Source of the DNA: a virus
Length of the DNA stretch: 64,000 nucleotides
Reading direction: 5' to 3' (one strand)
Virus record (IMG/VR): IMGVR_UViG_3300047274_000159
Location: 1 to 64,000 of that record
The notes below the pieces were generated by a model. That model ran no database searches. It was given only the letters and a program-made list of their open reading frames with translations, and had not been told where the DNA came from. Both the position numbers and the translations under genes were made by a program. Below, piece after piece: positions 32,616 through 42,695 of this stretch; the first letter of the stretch is position 1; each line of letters starts with the position of its first letter.

Positions 32616-35600
32616 ATGGCTGAATTTAAATTAGGTAGAATAAAATTTGTATGGAAAAATGATTGGGTTACAGGTACCACTTATTACAAAGATGATATCG
32701 TAGCCTATGGCGGTAAAACATATCTTTGTGTAGTGGGACATACCGCTGCCGCAGATTTTTATACTGACCTAGATAATGTTCCTTCTAAATGGAATCAGTT
32801 CAGTGACGGATTAGATTGGAAAGGCAATTGGACATCAACCACACTATACAAAGAAAACGATATCGTAAAATATGGCGGTTATGTTTATATTTGTAATAAT
32901 GGACACACTAGCTCATCTACTCTAGAAGCTAACCAGGCGAACTGGGATCTACTTGCCGAAGGTTTTGACTGGAAAGGATCTTGGGCAAACGCAACTACAT
33001 ATAAGGTAAATGACCTAGTCAAGTATGGCGGTTTGGTCTATATCTGCAACACAGCACATACATCAGCGGCCACAGTTGCCCTAGGATTAGAAGCCGACCA
33101 ATCTAAATGGGATGTATTTAGTAGAGGTGTAGATTGGAAAGGATCTTGGTCTATATCTACTAGATATAAAGTAGGCGATTTAGTCAAAAATGGCGGAAAC
33201 ACCTACGTATGTAATCAAGGACATACTTCTGCTGCTACAGAAGCTCTGGGATTAGAAGCAGATCAATCTAAATGGGATTATTTTAATCAAGGTATCGATT
33301 ATAAAGGAACTTGGTCAGTAACTTCGCGTTATAAACATAACGATGTAGTAAAATACGGTGGCGGCACTTGGATTTGTATTACACCACATACTTCTACATC
33401 TAGCTTTGTTACAGACAATGCATACTGGAATCAGTTTGTTGAAGGTATAGAATTTGAAGGCGACTGGCTTTCAGGCACAACATATCAACCGGGCGATATC
33501 GTTCGATACGGTGGTAACAGTTACATTGCTAAAAATACTCATGTTGCGGGATCGACTCCGCCTGCAACTCCGTTTGATTGGGATTTATTTTCCACAGGAT
33601 TTAGATTACAGGGCGATTGGAGCTCATTAACTACTTACAAAGTTGGAGAGGTAGTTAGAAATCACGGCTTCACATATGTGGCCACAGCTGATAGTACAAA
33701 TCAAAGACCTCCAAATGCTTCATATTGGAGCAAATTAAATGAAGGTATTGATTGGGAAGGCGACTGGGTTTCGTCACATGTTTATGTGTTAGGCGATGCT
33801 GTCAAGTTCGGAGCCAATTCTTATATCTGTGTTCAGGCTCATACATCAACAACAGGATCTGATAGACCGGATAACGATATCACAGGTACATACTGGAACT
33901 TGCTGACCGCAGGTAATGAAGAAAGTGTACTAACTACCATCGGTGATCTAGTTTATTATAGCGGAAGCGGCCCTACACGTTTGCCTATCGGTGACGAGGG
34001 TCAGGTTCTTACAGTAGAATCTGGTTTACCAACTTGGAAATTTTTTGGTAAGGTAAAAAATGTTTGGTATGTCGCACCGCACGGCATTGACGAACCAGCA
34101 CCTACATACGGATCAACCGTAGACAAGCCGTGGGCTAGTGTACGCTATGCCTGCGAACAAATAGAACATGGTACAGAATATCCACAGGCAGCATATCTAT
34201 TAAGACAAAATAGAACATTTATTCAGCGAGAAATCACTAAATGGGTAGAGTATCAGATCGCAGGCGGCTCTGGAATCTGGTCTGGATTTGTCAATGACAG
34301 TGCTGCTCTGTGCGAAAGAGATATGGGATTAATCGTAGATGCAATAGTTTACGATCTTACACATACCGGAAATGTAAAATCTAGAACAGCAGCACTGTCG
34401 TATTTTGACGAAGCAGGTGCATTAGAAACATTTATTTCCGACGAAGAAGAACAACTTGTTGCAGCTATCAATTACGGTGTGAGTTTAATTGGCAGCGTGT
34501 TGAGCAATACCGCTCCTGCAGCAAATTATCAAGCATTACAAGGTGTTGCAGTCGGAGATAGAATCAAGCAAATTATTGATTCGAACTACACAGCCGAAAC
34601 AGGTTCACTTGATATCTGCGAAGATCTAGCAGCTATTATTACTAATGCAGTCACAGCAGGCAGTATCACAGGCATGCCTAAGGAAGATCTGCCTAACTAT
34701 ACAATTAATGTTAAAACTGGTCAATATTACGAAGTTTTACCAATTAGGGTTCCTTCCGGAACAGCAGTTGTCGGTGATGAATTACGTTCTTCAAGAATTA
34801 GTCCTGCAGGAAAGTTAGTTGAAGACAATGATAAGGCTAAATCTGTAGCGGTCCTAACCCATCTAAAATCTATTACCGATGAAATAGTAACTAATACCGC
34901 AGTCACTCCAACAACAGGCAATACAGCTACACAAGATACGACCAGTCAGAACGAGGGTAATGTTGGAAGCTCTACAGCAGTAACCAGTATTGTAAACAAT
35001 GTTACAGAAATCAAAGATATCCTAACCAACGGATTAGGATCTGTAGATGCATTTGTAATTCCAAATCCTACTAACTGGGGTTCTTCATTAACTGATACTG
35101 CATACGCATCTACAGGCAATGCTACAGGTGCAACATCTACCTATGACAATGCTAGAGCACAGATTCTTGCCAACACTAACTTTATCAAAGCTGAAATCAC
35201 AGCATGGATCGCAGTACAGGTAGCAGGTAACATAGCACCGTTTACCACATCGTTTACCTACGATGCAGCGGCCTGCGCTAGAGATGTTGGATATGTTTTA
35301 GATGCTATTCGTTATGATTTAACCTACGGTGGCAATACACAAACAAGAATCGCCGCTGATGCATATTATAGCTACGGTGTAGCCACGTTTGGCAACGGCG
35401 AAAAAGAAGAAACACTGGCCGCATATGCAAGACTTAAAACAGTAGTTGGTCAGGTCATTACAGAAGCTTCGGTAACAGTTTCTGCAGGTAATGCAGAAAC
35501 ACAAGATGTCAGCGGTACAGCAGGTAATACTTCAGCTAAAAACTTTGCTGAAGAGCGTGTTCAGGAAATTATCAACACAATCACTGCCGACGGTACCTTA

Positions 35601-38600
35601 CCAACATCGATATCACCTGCCACATCCTGGGTAGCCACTGCTTTAGTAACAGCTAGAACAGCAGTAAACACTGCTAGAGCAGAAATTCAAACAGATGCTG
35701 TACAGTATATTAAGAGAGAGTATCCAACGCTTGACTTTAATACCACTACCTGTTCTCGAGATGTTGGATATATCGTAGATGCTCTGGGCTACGATCTAAT
35801 GTTTGGTTCTAATTTTGCATCTATCAAAGCAGGAATGGCCTACAGAAGAGGGACTTCATCTGCACTAGAAGTTGTAAGCAATCAACTAGCCGCAACACAG
35901 GCAATTTTAGATTTTATATCAGCTAAGGCTAAACGAATTGCAGCCAGCGGTGCAAGTGTATTGTCTGGACTATTATGGGATGATATTATTTCTTATGTGA
36001 ATACAGGAACAAGACCAATCATCACTGGTCGTGTTACACCCACAACTGATCTAGATCAAATCAATGGCGGTAAGATTTTAGAGCTGAATTCAAATTTTTT
36101 AGCAGCTGAAGCAACAGCCTATGCCAGTGAAACATTTAAAGCAACAGTAACATCTGCAGACGCTGGTACAGACACATTTACCTGTGGATCACAAACATGG
36201 ATGGTTGCAGGCGACACTGTTAAATTTAGCGGTACAACTTTTGGTGGTGTTAATACAACAACTACCTACTACATACTAGCTAGCGGATTAACCGCAACAA
36301 CATTTAAAGTCAGTCTAACACTAGGTGGCACAGCCGTTGATTTATCTGCAGCTTCGGGATCAATGACCGTTACATGGAATTACGATACAGCAAGATGTCA
36401 AAATGATGTAAGAAATTATGTCAAGGCTATCTCTTCCGATCTGATGTATACAGGAAACTATTATTCTGTATATGCTGCTCGTTTCTATAGAAGTGCCCTA
36501 ACTGGTTCTAAACTTGAAGATATGTTCTATGTACGCAATGGTTGCGGTATAAGAAATCATACACTGTTAGGACTAGATGGTACATCAGACGGAAATACAG
36601 CCGGTGCAGGTGATGCAGATGGATTAACCGTGGTCAACGAGTTTGGTACAAAGCGTCCGTTGGCCGGCGCTTATGTCAGTCTCGATCCAGGATACGGTCC
36701 TAACGACTCGAATGTTTGGGTAACAAGTCGTTCGACTTATGTACAAAACGTAACAACATTCGGAACCGGCTGTACTGGACAGAAAATTGACGGAAGCCTG
36801 CACAATGGCGGAGTTGATTCAATCGTTTCCAATGACTTTACACAGGTATTGAGCAACGGTATTGGTGCATGGATTACTAATCTAGGCCGTGCAGAACTTG
36901 TTTCTGTGTTCACATATTATAATCACATCGGTTATCTAGCTGAAAACGGCGGTAAGATTCGTGCTACCAACGGTAACAACTCTTACGGTGACTTTGGTTC
37001 CGTATCTGAAGGTATAGATATCAACGAAGTTCCGATCACAGGTCAACTCAATAATCGTGCAGAAGAAGCAGATGTTAGAAATGTTATAACAGACGGCGAT
37101 GATATCTTAATCTACGAATTCGGTAATGCAGGTTCGGATTATTCTTCAGCAACATTTACAACATCGGGTGCAGGCGCAGGTGTAGCAACAGTGGCTAATG
37201 AATTTAGAGATGGTGCTGTATTCCAAGTACGCTTGACAGATCCGGGCGATAGTTCGGGTACTGGCGGTACAGGATATATCACCGCCACCAATCTAGCACA
37301 GTCGGGTAACACAACACAGATCACATTGGCTGCGGCTGATACTGCTACTAGTGCTGCATATGTGGGAATGAGCATCTATCTAACCTCAGGAACAGGCGCA
37401 GGACAGTACGGTTATATTAACACATATAATTCGGGTTCTAAGATCGCAACTGTTTATAAAGAATCAACAGGAACTGCTGGCTGGGATCATGTGGTTCCGG
37501 GAACTGCTATCGAAGCAGCGTTAGATGTGACCACATCTTATACGATCACTCCGAGACTATCGTTTACTGATGTTCCTTATACTAAGACTATCTCAAATAT
37601 TACAGCAGCGAATAATTGGACTGATGTAGCATACGGCGACGGTTATGCAAGTTACACAGGATTATCTGCAACTGGAGGTTCTGGAAGTCTAGCAGCATTT
37701 AACGTTGTTAGAAGAAAAGGCAGTTACACAGTGTCAATCAGTACTCCGGGTGTTTTATACACAGCAGGTAATACCTTAACTATTGCAGGTACTTCTCTAG
37801 GAGGTACAAGTCCTGCTAATGATTTGACCATAACTGTAGATACTATTAATTCTCCTAGCGGATCTATAGCATCAGTGACTCCATCCGGAACAGCCGTGAC
37901 ACCTAAATATGTAGCCGTTGCTAGCGGAACCACTGCCGCGGCTTATAGTTTAGATGGAATAACTTGGACAGCAATGACTATGCCAACCGCAACAAGTTCG
38001 GGTGGCGGCGAAGATAATAACCAATGGAGTGCTATTGCCTACGGGATGTCAAGTAACGTTAGCTACTATGTGGCTGTGGCCAGAGCAACTTCTACTGCTG
38101 CTTATTCAACTGACGGCATTAATTGGACCGCAGCCAATCTAGGAGAAGTGGCAGATTGGTGCGATATAGCATATGGTAATGGTTCTTTTGTAGCTATTGC
38201 AGAAAGTGATTCTTCATCCACATATAGAGCAGTATCAACTAACGGAGGATCAACCTGGAGCACTACAACACTAGCATCCGGAGCTAAAGCCATAGCCTAT
38301 GGCGGAACTAGATTCGTAGTTGTAGAAGGAAACTTCTCAAACAGTTTTGCTTACTCTACCAGTGGAGTAGCATGGACTGTAGGAACATTGCCTAGCAATG
38401 ATGATTCGAGCGAAAGCAATTGGGTAGACATAACCTATGGAAATGGTAGATTCGTAGCCATAGCAGATAGTTCATCAATGGCTGCATATTCCTTAGACGG
38501 AATTTCCTGGACTAAGAGCAATTTGCCAGCTAACTATGAGTGGAGTTCGATCGGCTACGGACAGGGTTTATTCTATGTTACTAGCCTAGGCGATGCAGCA

Positions 38601-40970
38601 GCTAGTTCTACAGATGGCCTAGTATGGACACTACGCGATGCATCGACAGCGTCGTTGAATGTAACTGCAACGGCCAAAGACACAATTTCTGGTACTTATG
38701 CAGAAACATCTACTCTAACTTCAGGAACTTGGACCAGTGTTTTATATGACGGTACTAGATTCTTAGCAGTGGGCTACGACGGATCTTCGGGTCTATATGC
38801 AACAAGTACCAACGGAACTTCTTGGACTAACGGAACCTTGCCAACAGTGAGCGGCAGCTTTGAATATACCGCTGTAGCCTATAATGGTAGTAACCAATAT
38901 GTAGCAATAATAGGCGGTAGTGGCGGAACAAGAAACATTGCATACTCAGCAGACGGTGCAACCTGGACAGGCCAAACATTAGCGTTAACAGCTAATGCAT
39001 ACTGGAAAGACATGGTATACGGTGCAGGTAGATATATTGCAATCAGAGGAGATTCCTCAGCAATTAACTACTCGACTAACGGTACATCATGGACCAACGC
39101 AGCAGTTACATCCGGATCATCAGAGATGAGTGCCATATCATACGGTCAGATCAGTGGTGTTGATTATTTCGTGACCGTAGCAGGATATTCAACAGGTAGC
39201 CAAGTATCATCATATTCTACTAACGGTGGAGTAACATGGACATCTGGTAATACACTACCTAGTTCAGATTTCTGGGCCGACGTTACATTCGGCGACGGAA
39301 AATTCGTAGCAGTCGCAGGCGGAACAACCAACACTACTACAAAAGCTGCTTATTCTACTAACGGAACAACCTGGACAGCCGCTACCCTTCCGGGAGCAGC
39401 AGCTCGTTGGAACAAAGTAGTCTACGGCGGTGGTGGTTATACAGCATTTGCCTATAATAGTGATAGAACAGCTTATTCTGCAGACGGTATTACATGGGTA
39501 GAAGGACCTGCTCAGGCCGCGACTAGAAACTGGGCTGAAGCTGCCTACGGCGGAACTAAACTGATATCCATAGCCACAGGAACCACTATAGGTTCGTATG
39601 CTGATTTTGTATTGAATACAAATTACCTAACAACATCCAGCACAACTAATTTGAAATTAAATGACAGAGTTAGGTTTACCGGTGCAACTATTGGCGGAAT
39701 AGTTCCTGAGGTTTATTACTATGTGACCAGTATTGCTAGCTCAACACAATTCACAATCTCTTCTACCAAGGGAGGTTCTAACTTTGTATTGACCACAGCC
39801 AGCGGCACTGCTCCGTTCTTAGCCAGCAGAGATTTCATAGCATCGGCACTGGGAAATTATCAAGGAACTCCAAGATGGGTCGTACTTGGTGCTAACAGTC
39901 CTAGCGTACAAAACATACGCCAAGGTACTAAAACTAGAGCTAGAGCATATGTTTCAGATAACAAGATCTCTGAAATATGGATACAAGAACCGGGATCAGG
40001 ATACGTATCTGCTCCGACTATGACTATTACAGATCCTAACAACACCGGAGCAGATGCTACCACTGAAGTACGCTTAGGTAACGGTGCTATAGCTCAGCCA
40101 ATGTTTACCAATAGAGGAACCAGCTATACCGCAGCCGCAGCAGAAATCACAGGTGACGGTTATGCTGACAACTATCAAACAAGTGCGTTTGTGGCATTTA
40201 AGAATCTCAGCGGAATACCCAAAGCCGGTTCAAACGTACAACTTGCGGGCATCGACGATGTTTGGTATAGACTAGTTAATGTAACTAATCTATTACCTAA
40301 TGCCGACGGAACTTATAATGCTACTCTGCAAATAAGTCCAGCTATAGGTGCAGCCGAAGCTCCAAATCACGAAGCAGCAACTACTATCCGTAGACGTTAT
40401 TCTCAGGTTCGTTTAACAGGACACGATCTATTAGATATCGGTACTGGTGATTTTATTAATTCAAATTACCCCGGATTACCTTTGTCTGATCCTATTCCTG
40501 CTCAAGAGTACAAGCAGAGCAACGGTGGTCGTGTGTTCTACACATCAACTGACCAAGACGGTAACTTCCGAGTTGGCGGATTGTTCAACGTTGAACAAAG
40601 TACTGGTGTTGCAACATTGAATGCTGATGCGTTTAACATCGCAGGATTGAACGAACTATCGCTAGGTTCTGTTGCATTGGGTGGTTCAGGAGCTACAATT
40701 TCTGAATTCTCGACAGATCCGTTCTTTACACAAGATTCGGACACAGTAGTACCGACACAGCGAGCTATTAAAGCGTACATTACTAGCCAAATTGGTGGCG
40801 GTGGATCTAGCTTGAACGTAAATACCCTCACTGCAGGCGTTGTTTACATCGCAGGACAGACAATAGCCACAACTACAAATGTACAGATTAACATAAATAC
40901 AAAGGTAAACTTCAAAGGCGGAATTGCTGGCGATGCACTTGTATTGAACTACTTTTTACTAAACAATTAA
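32616..40970 (+). CDS. Giant virion/fibre protein, expanded paralogue
   Basis: The protein has 2784 residues and the same module order as its 1819-residue neighbour. Eight CBM5/12-like modules at about 10-430 (repeated WKGxW, YGGxxYxCxxxHTS) are followed by several blocks with CxRDVGYxxDAxxYDLxxG (one near 875, another near 1040; AACARDVGYVLDAIRYDLTYGG is the clearest, given here as a pattern). A beta-helix-like region contains RNGCGIRNHTLLGLDGTSDG. About twelve SxDGxxWT-type Asp boxes lie between 1770 and 2300, double the neighbour's number. The same C-terminal domain is present. It has its own late promoter, and a GGAG site precedes the ATG. The extra repeats and RDVGY blocks account for the extra 965 residues. 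Probably a tail-fibre or spike subunit. Confidence 0.75.
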   Translation: MAEFKLGRIKFVWKNDWVTGTTYYKDDIVAYGGKTYLCVVGHTAAADFYTDLDNVPSKWNQFSDGLDWKGNWTSTTLYKENDIVKYGGYVYICNNGHTSSSTLEANQANWDLLAEGFDWKGSWANATTYKVNDLVKYGGLVYICNTAHTSAATVALGLEADQSKWDVFSRGVDWKGSWSISTRYKVGDLVKNGGNTYVCNQGHTSAATEALGLEADQSKWDYFNQGIDYKGTWSVTSRYKHNDVVKYGGGTWICITPHTSTSSFVTDNAYWNQFVEGIEFEGDWLSGTTYQPGDIVRYGGNSYIAKNTHVAGSTPPATPFDWDLFSTGFRLQGDWSSLTTYKVGEVVRNHGFTYVATADSTNQRPPNASYWSKLNEGIDWEGDWVSSHVYVLGDAVKFGANSYICVQAHTSTTGSDRPDNDITGTYWNLLTAGNEESVLTTIGDLVYYSGSGPTRLPIGDEGQVLTVESGLPTWKFFGKVKNVWYVAPHGIDEPAPTYGSTVDKPWASVRYACEQIEHGTEYPQAAYLLRQNRTFIQREITKWVEYQIAGGSGIWSGFVNDSAALCERDMGLIVDAIVYDLTHTGNVKSRTAALSYFDEAGALETFISDEEEQLVAAINYGVSLIGSVLSNTAPAANYQALQGVAVGDRIKQIIDSNYTAETGSLDICEDLAAIITNAVTAGSITGMPKEDLPNYTINVKTGQYYEVLPIRVPSGTAVVGDELRSSRISPAGKLVEDNDKAKSVAVLTHLKSITDEIVTNTAVTPTTGNTATQDTTSQNEGNVGSSTAVTSIVNNVTEIKDILTNGLGSVDAFVIPNPTNWGSSLTDTAYASTGNATGATSTYDNARAQILANTNFIKAEITAWIAVQVAGNIAPFTTSFTYDAAACARDVGYVLDAIRYDLTYGGNTQTRIAADAYYSYGVATFGNGEKEETLAAYARLKTVVGQVITEASVTVSAGNAETQDVSGTAGNTSAKNFAEERVQEIINTITADGTLPTSISPATSWVATALVTARTAVNTARAEIQTDAVQYIKREYPTLDFNTTTCSRDVGYIVDALGYDLMFGSNFASIKAGMAYRRGTSSALEVVSNQLAATQAILDFISAKAKRIAASGASVLSGLLWDDIISYVNTGTRPIITGRVTPTTDLDQINGGKILELNSNFLAAEATAYASETFKATVTSADAGTDTFTCGSQTWMVAGDTVKFSGTTFGGVNTTTTYYILASGLTATTFKVSLTLGGTAVDLSAASGSMTVTWNYDTARCQNDVRNYVKAISSDLMYTGNYYSVYAARFYRSALTGSKLEDMFYVRNGCGIRNHTLLGLDGTSDGNTAGAGDADGLTVVNEFGTKRPLAGAYVSLDPGYGPNDSNVWVTSRSTYVQNVTTFGTGCTGQKIDGSLHNGGVDSIVSNDFTQVLSNGIGAWITNLGRAELVSVFTYYNHIGYLAENGGKIRATNGNNSYGDFGSVSEGIDINEVPITGQLNNRAEEADVRNVITDGDDILIYEFGNAGSDYSSATFTTSGAGAGVATVANEFRDGAVFQVRLTDPGDSSGTGGTGYITATNLAQSGNTTQITLAAADTATSAAYVGMSIYLTSGTGAGQYGYINTYNSGSKIATVYKESTGTAGWDHVVPGTAIEAALDVTTSYTITPRLSFTDVPYTKTISNITAANNWTDVAYGDGYASYTGLSATGGSGSLAAFNVVRRKGSYTVSISTPGVLYTAGNTLTIAGTSLGGTSPANDLTITVDTINSPSGSIASVTPSGTAVTPKYVAVASGTTAAAYSLDGITWTAMTMPTATSSGGGEDNNQWSAIAYGMSSNVSYYVAVARATSTAAYSTDGINWTAANLGEVADWCDIAYGNGSFVAIAESDSSSTYRAVSTNGGSTWSTTTLASGAKAIAYGGTRFVVVEGNFSNSFAYSTSGVAWTVGTLPSNDDSSESNWVDITYGNGRFVAIADSSSMAAYSLDGISWTKSNLPANYEWSSIGYGQGLFYVTSLGDAAASSTDGLVWTLRDASTASLNVTATAKDTISGTYAETSTLTSGTWTSVLYDGTRFLAVGYDGSSGLYATSTNGTSWTNGTLPTVSGSFEYTAVAYNGSNQYVAIIGGSGGTRNIAYSADGATWTGQTLALTANAYWKDMVYGAGRYIAIRGDSSAINYSTNGTSWTNAAVTSGSSEMSAISYGQISGVDYFVTVAGYSTGSQVSSYSTNGGVTWTSGNTLPSSDFWADVTFGDGKFVAVAGGTTNTTTKAAYSTNGTTWTAATLPGAAARWNKVVYGGGGYTAFAYNSDRTAYSADGITWVEGPAQAATRNWAEAAYGGTKLISIATGTTIGSYADFVLNTNYLTTSSTTNLKLNDRVRFTGATIGGIVPEVYYYVTSIASSTQFTISSTKGGSNFVLTTASGTAPFLASRDFIASALGNYQGTPRWVVLGANSPSVQNIRQGTKTRARAYVSDNKISEIWIQEPGSGYVSAPTMTITDPNNTGADATTEVRLGNGAIAQPMFTNRGTSYTAAAAEITGDGYADNYQTSAFVAFKNLSGIPKAGSNVQLAGIDDVWYRLVNVTNLLPNADGTYNATLQISPAIGAAEAPNHEAATTIRRRYSQVRLTGHDLLDIGTGDFINSNYPGLPLSDPIPAQEYKQSNGGRVFYTSTDQDGNFRVGGLFNVEQSTGVATLNADAFNIAGLNELSLGSVALGGSGATISEFSTDPFFTQDSDTVVPTQRAIKAYITSQIGGGGSSLNVNTLTAGVVYIAGQTIATTTNVQININTKVNFKGGIAGDALVLNYFLLNN

Positions 40971-40984
40971 CGGAGAAATAATAA

Positions 40985-41305
40985 ATGGCAACAGGAATCT
41001 TAGGTCAAGCAGCTTTATCAGCAGCTACGAACACGACCGTTTATACCGTTCCGGCAACAACTTTCACAGTCATGTCAGTATCTGTTTGTAACAGAGGATC
41101 TACAGTAGCTAGTGTGAGAATAGCCTTAGCAGCAGCCGCATCGCCAACCAACGCAGAATACATTGAATATGATGCACAGATTGGTCCAAATGGTGTCCTA
41201 GAAAGAACAGGCATCATGATGAACGCAGGAAAACTTTTAGTTGTCTATGCTAATACCGCTAACATCAGCGTTACTGCATTCGGCATAGAAACTTCAACAG
41301 TATAA
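40985..41305 (+). CDS. Small beta-rich virion protein
   Basis: This 106-residue protein has a beta-sandwich pattern: TVYTVPATTFTVMSVSVCNR (compare the CN turn in 23193 and 26383), then IEYDAQIGPNGVLERTGIMM and NAGKLLVVYANTANISVTAF. A CGGAG site lies upstream. In position and length it parallels 26383, each lying next to a giant gene. A structural adaptor is the simplest reading. No enzymatic motif. Confidence 0.5.
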   Translation: MATGILGQAALSAATNTTVYTVPATTFTVMSVSVCNRGSTVASVRIALAAAASPTNAEYIEYDAQIGPNGVLERTGIMMNAGKLLVVYANTANISVTAFGIETSTV

Positions 41306-41322
41306 TAGGGGAGTAAATTAAC

Positions 41323-41649
41323 ATGGGAAGACAGGTAACATCGTTTGGTACCGACTCAGTCGTAAATAGGACATTAACTTCAGCAACAACACTTTCGTCA
41401 AATGAAAGAATTTTTGCTGATGCAACCTCAGGTGCCTTTACACTTACGCTACCAGCAAGTCCAACTACAGGCGACACTATACAAATCATAGACGTAGCAG
41501 GTATTTTTTCCACTAACAATGTAACCATTGGTAGAAACGGAAAAAAGATTCAAAACTTATCAGAGGATTTAGTTTTAAATCTTAATAATGCTGCGGTCAC
41601 GATGATTTTCAGTGGCGACACCTATGGTTGGGTGTTTATTGGACCTTAA
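41323..41649 (+). CDS. Short fibre-type virion protein
   Basis: This 108-residue protein has the pattern FADATSGAFTLTLPASPTTG, then DTIQIIDVAGIFSTNNVTIG, LVLNLNNAAVTMIFSGDTYG and the ending WVFIGP. This is the compact beta domain found at the C-terminus of many phage fibres (TLPASPTxGDxIxIxDxxG..). As a free-standing protein it may cap or bind fibres. GGGGAG lies upstream. The family match is good; the role in this phage is inferred. Confidence 0.6.
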   Translation: MGRQVTSFGTDSVVNRTLTSATTLSSNERIFADATSGAFTLTLPASPTTGDTIQIIDVAGIFSTNNVTIGRNGKKIQNLSEDLVLNLNNAAVTMIFSGDTYGWVFIGP

Positions 41650-41662
41650 TAGGAATTGAAAT

Positions 41663-42694
41663 ATGGCAAAACTTTCTGATCTTCTTTCCACAAGGGAGGT
41701 CATAGCGTTCCAAGAAAACTTACCGAAAGGTAAGGTTTATTCTGTATCGGGTGTATCAGCGATGTATGCCTGTATCAGAACGGAATTCCAATGGTGTTGG
41801 AACTCGCCGGGCTGCGGAACTGCTACGATCGAAATGTGGGGTGCCGGAGGGACAGCGGCATGTAACTGCTGCTGTGCGGTTGGTATGCCGGGCAATAGTG
41901 GGGGATATACCAAAAAAACTATCGCAGTTTGGCCCTGCTCTGTAATATTTGGCCGACCAGGAGTTCCTTGTAATGGTCCTGGTACAGCGTTTTCTAACCC
42001 TTGCTTATCGGAAGGTTCTTGTCTAGTCTGGGAACGAGCTAGAGATTTATGCGGTAATACATCGGGATGTATGTGTGCCCAGGGCGGTCTAGGTGGCAGA
42101 ACCTGCTGCTGGGGATCATCATATGATAGTCCCTACTGTTGTTTTGCTGCTATGGGATATTGCAACACTTTGATCTGTAACGGCTGCGGTATTATATGTA
42201 ATGTACGTTCAGGCGATTGGTGGGCCTGCGGTTGGGGTGGCGATATTAACAAGTGTGGTGTCTATGGTAAAGTTGAATTCCGCGGATGTCAGCCAATGTG
42301 TACATGCCAGTTTATTCAATATGTTGCTCACCCTCCAGGACAGTTCTCTGAAGACGGCGGCTGGGTAGCGTTCCCGATCGAAAATGATCACGGCGGTAAT
42401 CAATGGGCAGGTGCTGGTATGGCATCAGTTGGATACTTAATTAACGCACACTCTAAATCTCCAACAGGCGGTATGCCGTGGTATAACTGTTGGAACGGTA
42501 ATAGATTCTGTACATGTTATGAACATCATTCATGTATGAACTACATGCCGTATGGCTGGGGTGCTACCCAAGCGACTCCATGTCCAGGTGTTAGAGATTC
42601 CGGACGTCGAGGCGGCCAGGGTGCTATCAGAGTCACTTATCGTGGTACCAATGTCAACGAAGAAATGTCGCATGTAAGATACGGAGAATTTTAA
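41663..42694 (+). CDS. Cysteine- and glycine-rich virion protein, copy 1
   Basis: The 343-residue protein has 32 cysteines by my count (over 9%) and abundant Gly, Trp and Asn. After an N-terminal helix (KLSDLLSTREVIAFQENLPK) it contains a TATIEMWGAGG strand, then Cys clusters (CNCCC, TSGCMCAQGGLGGRTCC, ICNGCGIICN), WGGDINKCG and a C-terminal RGGQGAIRVTYRG strand. The TIEMWGAGG-to-IRVTY frame is the glycine-rich domain found at the ends of phage fibres, here with inserted cysteines. It is the first of three tandem paralogues. Disulphides or metal clusters are possible, but neither can be decided from sequence. A virion surface protein is most likely. Confidence 0.65.
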   Translation: MAKLSDLLSTREVIAFQENLPKGKVYSVSGVSAMYACIRTEFQWCWNSPGCGTATIEMWGAGGTAACNCCCAVGMPGNSGGYTKKTIAVWPCSVIFGRPGVPCNGPGTAFSNPCLSEGSCLVWERARDLCGNTSGCMCAQGGLGGRTCCWGSSYDSPYCCFAAMGYCNTLICNGCGIICNVRSGDWWACGWGGDINKCGVYGKVEFRGCQPMCTCQFIQYVAHPPGQFSEDGGWVAFPIENDHGGNQWAGAGMASVGYLINAHSKSPTGGMPWYNCWNGNRFCTCYEHHSCMNYMPYGWGATQATPCPGVRDSGRRGGQGAIRVTYRGTNVNEEMSHVRYGEF

Positions 42695-42695
42695 A

